Source: an uncultured Eubacteriales bacterium (GTDB lineage: Bacteria; Bacillota; Clostridia; Oscillospirales; Oscillospiraceae). From it: a DNA stretch of 19,353 bases. Location: NCBI GenBank assembly GCA_900321335.1, contig ONVR01000296.1:1-19353 (forward strand), written 5' to 3'. The position numbers were made by a program, and so were the translations under genes. Positions 14,420 through 19,353 of this stretch are shown here, in pieces (position 1 is the stretch's first letter; each line of letters opens with the position of its first letter). Under the pieces are notes generated by a model, which did no database searches, was not told where the DNA came from, and saw only the letters and a list, made by a program, of their open reading frames with translations.

Positions 14420-14887
14420 TTATCGTGTCCTTTCCTTGAAATATGCCAGTACCTGGGCGGCGTTTTCGTCGGGCCGGACCTTATTCATGGCCTTTTCGAT
14501 CACACCGTCCTCGTCAATGATATAGGTGTCGCGCTCCGTGCCCAGAACTTTCTTGCCGTACATGTTCTTTTCCCGGATCACGTCGTAGAGCTGGTGCACG
14601 GCCTTTTCCGGGTCTGCCAGCAGCAGAAAGGGCAGGGCGTACTTTTCGGCGAATTTTCCGTGGGAGGCGGCGGTGTCCTTGCTCACGCCGATGACTTCCG
14701 CGCCCAGGGCTTTGATCTGCTCATAGGCGGCGGCAAAGGCCTGGGCCTGACGGGTGCAGCCGGAGGTGTTGTCCTTGGAGTAGAAGTACAGCACCACGGG
14801 CTTGCCCCGGAAGCTGCTGAGGGTAACGGGGGTGCCGTCCTTGTCCGGCAGGGTGAAATCCGGCGCCGGTGTTTTTTCCGAAAGCAT
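14420..14887 (-). CDS. bcp: Peroxiredoxin, Bcp/PrxQ family, single cysteine
   Basis: This 155-residue thioredoxin-fold peroxidase reduces hydroperoxides. It starts MLSEKTPAPDFTLPDKDG after AGGAGG; the longer start at 14917 is rejected. The peroxidatic cysteine is C44 in YFYSKDNTSGCTRQ. It is the only cysteine: the usual resolving cysteine five residues later is Q49, and the conserved Pro of PxxxTxxC is S37. It therefore probably works by a 1-Cys route with an outside reductant, possibly the rubredoxin fusion encoded next. A clear promoter was not seen; TATGAT/TATACT boxes near 14922-14930 lack a good -35. Confidence 0.9.
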   Translation of the reverse strand: MLSEKTPAPDFTLPDKDGTPVTLSSFRGKPVVLYFYSKDNTSGCTRQAQAFAAAYEQIKALGAEVIGVSKDTAASHGKFAEKYALPFLLLADPEKAVHQLYDVIREKNMYGKKVLGTERDTYIIDEDGVIEKAMNKVRPDENAAQVLAYFKERTR

Positions 14888-14976
14888 AGAGGGACCTCCT
14901 TTGTCCTTTGAAATCACGCCTTCAGTATATCATAGGCGCCGCCGCCCCGTATACGGTAAATTTAAAAAAGAAAAAT

Positions 14977-15013
14977 AAAAATGTCGATGTCCGGTTTGAA
15001 CATCGACATTTTT
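14977..15013 (-). terminator. Intrinsic terminator of the padR operon
   Basis: A 10-bp perfect stem (14981-14990/15000-15009) has a 9-base loop. On the - strand it is followed by TTTTTATTTTTCTTTTTT, a strong U-tract. It lies 14 bases beyond the stop of the secreted-protein gene and ends leftward transcription. On the + strand it has five T, so it could work weakly both ways. Confidence 0.88.
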
Positions 15014-15026
15014 AAAAGATTGGAAA

Positions 15027-15494
15027 TCAACTGAGATTACCGCTCTTATCACAGGAAAGCGTAATGGTATAGTTGCTTGTGCTGACAGTTACACCAAGCG
15101 CTCTGTGTCCCATGGTCAGGTTTGCTGTAGCGGTGTTCCCGCTGCGGGAGGCGGTCCTGGACACCACGTACCAGCTGCTGTCGCTGATGCTGACGCTGCA
15201 GCTCGCGGTGGTGCAGGTGGCGGAGGTGCCGTTGTACGTAAAGCTGGCTGTCAAAGTGGCGGTCCAGTTTGTACTGCCGTTGGAATCACGATGGGTATAG
15301 CTTCTCCCACCGGTAATATTTCCACTTGATCGAGTGATAGAAGGTATCTGAAACACCGTTATCTCAAGTGTTGAACCATCAGCATATGTAATGAGTTGGC
15401 TATCAATAGCTTCTGATTCCACGGCAAACGCGTTGGCAGAAAGGCTCATTGCAAGAATAGCAATCATTAGAAAAACAATTATGGTGCGTTTCAT
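15027..15494 (-). CDS. Small Ser/Thr-rich secreted protein of unknown function
   Basis: This 155-residue protein has a clear signal peptide: MKR, a hydrophobic core (residues 4-18) and an AxA site with cleavage likely after ANAFA (residue 24). The mature part is rich in Ser, Thr, Asn and Gly, with a beta-type pattern (WTATLTASFTYNGTSATC) and three cysteines (C94, C99, C148). I do not recognise a named family. It is the last gene of the padR operon, 18 bases after the HAAS-like gene, so it is probably exported under PadR control. Confidence 0.85.
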   Translation of the reverse strand: MKRTIIVFLMIAILAMSLSANAFAVESEAIDSQLITYADGSTLEITVFQIPSITRSSGNITGGRSYTHRDSNGSTNWTATLTASFTYNGTSATCTTASCSVSISDSSWYVVSRTASRSGNTATANLTMGHRALGVTVSTSNYTITLSCDKSGNLS

Positions 15495-15512
15495 GTTGCG
15501 TTCATCCCTCTT

Positions 15513-15914
15513 TTACGGTTCTATAACAGTTCTCTCTATCTCAGTAGTAGTTACGAGAATATCACCGCGCACATCTCTGTATGCGTCGATAACGGCCCAG
15601 GTGACCACAGCGGCCCATGACAAAAGGATCACGAGGAGAACGACGGCCACCATAGCTGTAATTTTTCTGCGGATCCTGACGGCCCGCAGGATCTCGGCGG
15701 TGCCGGCGCTCTCTACGTAGGAGGCGGCGATGGCCTCCGGGGCGCCAAAATAGGCCATGACCTGTTCTGCGGTGGCGTCGGGATGCTCCTCAAGATACCG
15801 GGTGGCGCCGCTGCGCACGTTGTCCATCAGTTCCCGCCGCCGCTTTCCCCCGCAGGGGAGCATACTGCGTATCTGCCGCAGATAGCGGCGCAGCTGACGA
15901 TCATTCATCCCCAT
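15513..15914 (-). CDS. HAAS-like signalling membrane protein
   Basis: This 133-residue protein has an N-terminal helical domain (about 3-75) with RQLRRYLRQIRSMLP and EEHPDATAEQVMAYFGAPEAIA, matching the HAAS/DUF1700-type domains found next to PadR regulators. A single membrane helix follows at about 86-110, then a short outer tail. Its start overlaps the padR end by about 14 bases; GAGGTGAG precedes the ATG at 15914, with ATG 15908 as the alternative. The domain is thought to work with the PadR partner. The exact role is unknown. Confidence 0.8.
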   Translation of the reverse strand: MGMNDRQLRRYLRQIRSMLPCGGKRRRELMDNVRSGATRYLEEHPDATAEQVMAYFGAPEAIAASYVESAGTAEILRAVRIRRKITAMVAVVLLVILLSWAAVVTWAVIDAYRDVRGDILVTTTEIERTVIEP

Positions 15915-16266
15915 GAGTCTCACCTCTGTCTCGTATGATCTGTAAAACCCCCTGGGTCACAGACTCGTATTCCCGGATCAGATCGGCCAGATAAGCCTTT
16001 CCTTCCGGCTCCAGGTGGTAGTAGATGCGGGTCATGCGCTTGCCCACCAGTTCCTTGCGGTCAGAGATATATCCTTGATCCAATAGCTTATACAGAACAG
16101 GGTACAACGACCCTTCCTGTGTAGCCAGTCTGCCGCCGCTTCCGCGCTCAAACTCCTGCACAAGCTGATAGCCGTACATATCCTCTTTTTTTAATAGGGC
16201 TAAGATCACCAGAGAGGCCACTCCCCGTTGAAAATTTCCCTGTCCGTTTATTGGCGCCAATATCAT
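15901..16266 (-). CDS. PadR-family transcriptional regulator
   Basis: This 121-residue winged-helix regulator has the PadR core LVILALLKKEDMYGYQLVQEF, then QEGSLYPVLYKLLDQGYI and TRIYYHLEPEGKAYL. It probably represses its own operon and the divergent genes; a PadR-like inverted repeat lies just upstream. ATG 16266 is chosen, but AGGTG sits almost against it. A TTG at 16260 would have better spacing, so the N-terminus is uncertain by two residues. Confidence 0.92.
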   Translation of the reverse strand: MILAPINGQGNFQRGVASLVILALLKKEDMYGYQLVQEFERGSGGRLATQEGSLYPVLYKLLDQGYISDRKELVGKRMTRIYYHLEPEGKAYLADLIREYESVTQGVLQIIRDRGETHGDE

Positions 16267-16285
16267 CACCTGTCATTACGCCTTT

Positions 16286-16313
16286 ATTATAACATAATAT
16301 ACAAATTACACAA
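16286..16313 (-). promoter_or_regulatory. padR operon promoter
   Basis: On the - strand, TTGTGT (16308-16313) and TATAAT (16286-16291) are separated by 16 bases, with a TGT extended -10 triplet. This gives a leader of about 15 bases before padR. The -35 box touches the edge of the inverted repeat at 16312-16334. Confidence 0.75.
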
Positions 16314-16334
16314 TACTTTTTTTACAAAAGTATT
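16312..16334. promoter_or_regulatory. Candidate PadR operator (inverted repeat)
   Basis: AATACT, 11 bases, then AGTATT, as a 9-bp perfect inverted repeat with a 5-base centre. The LadR/PadR subfamily is described as binding ATACT-N10-AGTAT; this differs by one spacer base. It lies between two divergent promoters and touches the -35 of padR, so one bound dimer could shut both. As RNA it could also form a hairpin. Confidence 0.6.
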
Positions 16335-16336
16335 TA

Positions 16337-16365
16337 TTGACAATATTGAATTCGCTTGGTATTAT
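16337..16365 (+). promoter_or_regulatory. Promoter of the small membrane protein genes
   Basis: TTGACA (16337-16342) and TATTAT (16360-16365) are 17 bases apart with a TGG extended -10 triplet. It faces away from the padR promoter and lies 2 bases past the inverted repeat. The start of transcription would be near 16372, about 40 bases before the first ATG. Confidence 0.78.
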
Positions 16366-16412
16366 TATAATATAAACAAAGAGAGTATGGATCGTAAAGG
16401 AGGCGCGTTGAT

Positions 16413-16589
16413 ATGGATTTTCGAGGAATTTTGTGGCTTGTCTTGTCTTATCTCGGGACGATCCTGGAGTATACAAAATCCATTCTTATTATAATCGTCT
16501 GTATTTTGATCATCGTGGAATTCAAAAGGAAGAAGAAAGAAAGGCAGTCGAAAAACGGGGGATCTGACGGATCAGTTTCAGATCAATGA
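16413..16589 (+). CDS. Small single-pass membrane protein
   Basis: This 58-residue protein has a hydrophobic N-terminal stretch, then a strong membrane segment (residues 23-35, SILIIIVCILIIV), a basic block FKRKKKERQ just after it and a polar Ser/Gly/Asp tail. A good AAAGGAGG site (16396-16403) lies 9 bases before the ATG, which supports a real gene. I do not recognise a family. Its position at the divergent PadR promoter suggests PadR-controlled membrane function. Toxin-like or regulatory peptide roles are possible but unsupported. Confidence 0.7.
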   Translation: MDFRGILWLVLSYLGTILEYTKSILIIIVCILIIVEFKRKKKERQSKNGGSDGSVSDQ

Positions 16590-16604
16590 GAAATCGGTTC
16601 CCCG

Positions 16605-16619
16605 GCCCGGCGGCCGGGC
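16605..16619 (+). repeat. GC hairpin between two small genes
   Basis: GCCCGG, a CGG loop, then CCGGGC forms a 6-bp stem 15 bases after the first small gene and 23 bases before the next start. There is no T-run, so it is not a terminator. It may act in mRNA stability. Confidence 0.4.
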
Positions 16620-16642
16620 TATCAGAAGGGAGAGAAGGCTGC

Positions 16643-16897
16643 ATGAAGAGCAGTTTCCGAGAGAAGATCAAACGTGTTTTCGAAGATCCCCGGGGGCATC
16701 TGACCGTCTTCATGATCGCCCAGGCTGTCGCCCTGTTTCTGTTCCCCCTGCTATCCTGGTTCCCCACGCTGATCTGCTGGGTTTTGTACGAGGGGTATCT
16801 GTTCTGGCGCAACCGGCAGGAGAAGATCCGCTGGCTTTACGGTGTTTTGTGTCTGGCCTTTCTGGGCCTGCTCATCACGACGCTGATCCATAAATAA
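16643..16897 (+). CDS. Small multi-pass membrane protein of unknown function
   Basis: This 84-residue protein has a charged N-terminus (MKSSFREKIKRVFEDPRGH), then hydrophobic segments at about 20-38, 41-56 and 64-82, with a basic loop WRNRQEKIRW between the last two. GGGAGAGAAGG precedes the ATG. An upstream in-frame start at 16586 overlaps the previous gene and is rejected. No family was recognised. It is the second gene of the rightward PadR-linked unit and ends at a terminator. Confidence 0.75.
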   Translation: MKSSFREKIKRVFEDPRGHLTVFMIAQAVALFLFPLLSWFPTLICWVLYEGYLFWRNRQEKIRWLYGVLCLAFLGLLITTLIHK

Positions 16898-16918
16898 GAA
16901 ATCCAATAAGAAATCCAA
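16895..16918 (+). repeat. 12-base perfect tandem duplication at a stop codon
   Basis: TAAGAAATCCAA is present twice in tandem (16895-16906 and 16907-16918). The first copy begins with the stop codon of the preceding gene. The second runs into the A-tract of the terminator. Confidence 0.9.
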
Positions 16919-16949
16919 AAGCGGCCTCTATCGACGGGGGCCGCTTTTT
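16917..16949 (+). terminator. Intrinsic terminator after the small membrane genes
   Basis: A stem GCGGCCTC/GGGGCCGC (16921-16928/16937-16944) has an 8-base loop, is flanked by AAAA and is followed by TTTTT (16945-16949). It ends the rightward unit just before the GTPase promoter; the -35 region of that promoter lies in its loop. Confidence 0.88.
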
Positions 16950-16959
16950 GTGGTATACT
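16931..16959 (+). promoter_or_regulatory. Promoter of the GTPase-NYN gene
   Basis: The -10 box TATACT (16954-16959) has a TGG extended triplet and lies 17 bases after TCGACG (16931-16936), a weak -35 match. The -35 bases overlap the terminator loop. The leader would be about 28 bases, and AGGAGGTGA leads to the ATG at 16994. Confidence 0.6.
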
Positions 16960-16993
16960 GGCACAAATGACTTTACCGCAGGAGGTGACGCCC

Positions 16994-19353
16994 ATGAAGC
17001 GGCTCACGGTGGGGATCCTTGCCCACGTGGACGCAGGCAAGACAACGCTCTCAGAGGGGCTGCTGTACGTCAGCGGCGCCATCCGGAAGCCCGGCAGGGT
17101 GGACCACGGGGACGCCTTTCTGGACACCTATGCCCTGGAGCGGGAGCGGGGGATCACCATCTTCTCCAAGCAGGCGGTGATCCCCCTGGACGATATGGAG
17201 CTCCTGCTGCTGGACACCCCGGGCCACGTGGATTTTTCCGCGGAGATGGAGCGGACGCTCCAGGTGCTGGACTACGCCATCCTGGTCATCAGCGGCACGG
17301 ACGGCGTTCAGGCCCACACCCGGACCCTGTGGCAGTTGCTTGGCCGGTATAACGTGCCCACGTTTCTGTTTGTCAACAAGATGGATCTGGTCGGAGCGGA
17401 CCGGGAGAGCGTGCTTTCCCAGCTCCGGGAGACCCTCTCCGACGGGTGCGTCGACTTTTCCCTGGACCGCTTGGAACTATGGGAGCAGGCCGCCGTCTGC
17501 GACGAGGCCCTCTTTGCCCGGTACACGGAGACGGGAGCCCTCTCCGACGAGGATCTGGCAGAAGCGGTGTCCCGGCGGAGCGTGTTTCCCTGCTGCTTCG
17601 GTTCTGCCCTGAAGCTGGAAGGGGTGGAGGCGTTTCTGGCGTGTTTTTCCACCTATACGCGCCCGCCCGTTTACCCGGCGTCCTTCGGCGCACGGGTCTA
17701 TAAGATCAGCCGGGATGACAAAGGCGCACGGCTGACCCATTTGAAGGTCACAGGCGGCAGCCTTGAGGTCAAATCGACTCTGCCCGGCGGGGAATCGCTG
17801 GGAAAGATCGAGCAGATCCGGATCTACTCCGGGACGAAATACACCCAGGTCCAGACCGCCCCTGCGGGGACCGTGTGCGCTGTCACGGGACTGACCGGCA
17901 CCATGCCGGGGGACGTATTCGGCATCGAAGAGCCCGCTCCGGCGCCGCTGCTGGAGCCCGTGCTCACCTACCGGATCCTGCTGCCGGGGGGACAGAACGT
18001 CCACGATGCCTTTCTCCGGCTCAAAGAGCTGGAGGAGGAAGATCCCCAGCTCCATATCCTCTGGCAGGAGCGGCTTCGGGAGATCCACGTTCAGCTCATG
18101 GGCCGGGTTCAGCTGGATGTTCTCAAAGACCTGATCCGGCAGCGCTTTGCCATGGAGGTGGAATTCTCCCGGGGCAACATTCTCTATAAGGAGACCATCG
18201 CCGACACGGTGGAGGGGGTCGGCCACTTTGAGCCCCTGCGCCACTACGCGGAGGTCCATCTGATCCTGTCGCCGCTGGACAGGGGCAGCGGCCTGGTCTT
18301 TGACAGCCGGTGCCCGGAGGACGAGTTGGACCGGAACTGGCAGCGGCTGATCCTGACCCATCTGTACGAAAAGACCCATATCGGGGTTCTGACAGGAATG
18401 CCCATCACCGATATGCGCATCACCCTTGTCTCGGGCAAAGCCCACGTCAAGCACACCGAGGGAGGAGACTTCCGGCAGGCCACCTACCGGGCCGTGCGCA
18501 ACGGCCTTATGCAGGCCCGCTGCGTGCTGCTGGAGCCCTGGTACAGCTTTACCCTGGAGGTCCTGACAGAGAACGTGGGTCGGGCCATGAGCGACCTGCA
18601 GCAGATGTCCGGCGTTCTGGAGCCGTCGGCGGCTCAGGGGGAAGTTACCCTGCTCACCGGCAGCGCGCCCGTTGCCTGCATCGCCGATTACGCGGCGACG
18701 GTCAGCGCCTATACGAAAGGCCGTGGGCGGCTGAGCCTGGCCTTTCAGGGCTATGACGTGTGCCATGACCCGGAGCGGGTGATCGGGGAGGCGGCCTATG
18801 ACCCCGCCGGCGACGTGGAGAACACGCCGGACTCCGTATTCTGCTATCACGGAGGCGCCGAGATCGTTCCCTGGGACAAGGTCCGGGAGCATATGCACCT
18901 GCCCGCGGCCCTGGAGCGGCGTCCGGAGCCTGGAGAGCAGACCCCCAGGGTGATCCGGAAAGCCGTTACCTATTCCGGCACCTACGAGGAGGACAAGGAG
19001 CTGCAGCGGATCTTCGAGCGGACTTACGGTCCGGCCAAAGGCACTTTCCTGCCCCGGCGGGAGGAGCGGATCGACTCCACGGAGCAGATGCTGGCGAAAA
19101 CCGAATGGCTGGACGAGTATCTGCTGGTGGACGGCTACAACGTGATCTTTGCCTGGCCGGAGCTGAGCGCTATGGCAAAGGAGAGTCTGGATCTGGCCCG
19201 GCAGTCCCTGATCCGGCTGCTGACCAACTACCAGGGCTTTACCGGGAAAAACGTGATTCTGGTTTTTGACGCCTATAACGTGCCGGGCAGTGAGAGCATA
19301 GAAAAGCACGGGGGCCTGTACGTGGTGTATACCCGGCAGTCGGAGATCGCGGA
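16994..19353 (+). CDS. Tet(M)-like ribosomal GTPase fused to NYN (Rae1-like) nuclease domain, partial
   Basis: 786 residues are visible before the window edge. The GTPase domain has G1 AHVDAGKTT (10-18), G2 RERGITI (50-56), G3 DTPGHVDF (74-81) and G4 NKMD (128-131), as in Tet(M)/EF-G. EF-G-like domains II-V continue to about residue 590. Domain IV has KAHVKHTEGGDF (482-493) where Tet(M) has its YSPVSTPADF loop, so tetracycline protection is unlikely. After a linker (about 590-705) comes LLVDGYNVIFAWPEL (710-724) and VFDAYNV with D759, closely like B. subtilis YacP/Rae1, a ribosome A-site mRNA endonuclease. D713 and D759 are probable metal ligands. The true stop is outside the window. Confidence 0.9.
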   Translation, partial: MKRLTVGILAHVDAGKTTLSEGLLYVSGAIRKPGRVDHGDAFLDTYALERERGITIFSKQAVIPLDDMELLLLDTPGHVDFSAEMERTLQVLDYAILVISGTDGVQAHTRTLWQLLGRYNVPTFLFVNKMDLVGADRESVLSQLRETLSDGCVDFSLDRLELWEQAAVCDEALFARYTETGALSDEDLAEAVSRRSVFPCCFGSALKLEGVEAFLACFSTYTRPPVYPASFGARVYKISRDDKGARLTHLKVTGGSLEVKSTLPGGESLGKIEQIRIYSGTKYTQVQTAPAGTVCAVTGLTGTMPGDVFGIEEPAPAPLLEPVLTYRILLPGGQNVHDAFLRLKELEEEDPQLHILWQERLREIHVQLMGRVQLDVLKDLIRQRFAMEVEFSRGNILYKETIADTVEGVGHFEPLRHYAEVHLILSPLDRGSGLVFDSRCPEDELDRNWQRLILTHLYEKTHIGVLTGMPITDMRITLVSGKAHVKHTEGGDFRQATYRAVRNGLMQARCVLLEPWYSFTLEVLTENVGRAMSDLQQMSGVLEPSAAQGEVTLLTGSAPVACIADYAATVSAYTKGRGRLSLAFQGYDVCHDPERVIGEAAYDPAGDVENTPDSVFCYHGGAEIVPWDKVREHMHLPAALERRPEPGEQTPRVIRKAVTYSGTYEEDKELQRIFERTYGPAKGTFLPRREERIDSTEQMLAKTEWLDEYLLVDGYNVIFAWPELSAMAKESLDLARQSLIRLLTNYQGFTGKNVILVFDAYNVPGSESIEKHGGLYVVYTRQSEIA

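Noticed and set aside
13731..14525. 264-residue + strand frame opposite the rubredoxin gene
   Set aside because: Shadow of the rubredoxin and bcp genes, whose domains and metal ligands are clear on the - strand.
16228..16494. 88-residue + strand frame across the divergent promoter region
   Set aside because: It runs through AT-rich promoter DNA and overlaps the 58-residue membrane gene in another frame; that gene has the ribosome-binding site.
17477..19309. 610-residue reading frame on the - strand
   Set aside because: It lies opposite the GTPase-NYN gene, whose motifs are all in the + frame. The - frame shows no recognisable domain.

Overview
The window is a Gram-positive, Firmicutes-type chromosome segment. 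The likely source is a gut clostridium of the Oscillospiraceae (Flavonifractor, Oscillibacter or Intestinimonas type). This is inferred from the fused S10-spc-alpha gene order, zinc-binding S14, a YbzG-like KOW gene between map and infA, strong AAGGAGG ribosome-binding sites, GC-rich codon use and anaerobe-type genes (high-molecular-weight rubredoxin, BioY). The genus is a guess.

Region 1 (1-12993, + strand) is the S10-spc-alpha cluster: rplB (3' end), rpsS, rplV, rpsC, rplP, rpmC, rpsQ, rplN, rplX, rplE, rpsZ, then a 343-base gene-free gap, rpsH, rplF, rplR, rpsE, rpmD, rplO, secY, adk, map, a KOW gene, infA, rpmJ, rpsM, rpsK, rpsD, rpoA and rplQ. A bidirectional terminator closes it. Most junctions are under 20 bases or overlap, so this is one translation and secretion operon. 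The exception is the rpsZ-rpsH gap. It holds an extended -10 promoter and a leader of about 240 bases that folds by eye into at least five helices. One long hairpin just upstream of rpsH resembles the S8-binding core of 16S helix 21, so S8 may control the second half of the operon from here.

Region 2 (13000-14890, - strand) holds bioY, with a textbook BirA operator over its -35 box, and a two-gene oxidative-stress operon: bcp, a peroxiredoxin with one cysteine, then a flavin reductase-rubredoxin fusion.

Region 3 (14970-16900) is a divergent accessory cassette. Leftward run padR, a HAAS-like membrane protein and a small Ser/Thr-rich secreted protein. Rightward run two small membrane proteins. 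A PadR-type inverted repeat sits between the two sets of promoters.

Region 4 (16921-19353, + strand) holds a terminator and promoter that share bases, then a Tet(M)-like ribosomal GTPase cut by the window edge. Its domain IV loop is not the tetracycline-protection loop, and its C-terminus is fused to a NYN nuclease domain resembling YacP/Rae1. This suggests a ribosome-acting GTPase tied to an A-site mRNA endonuclease.
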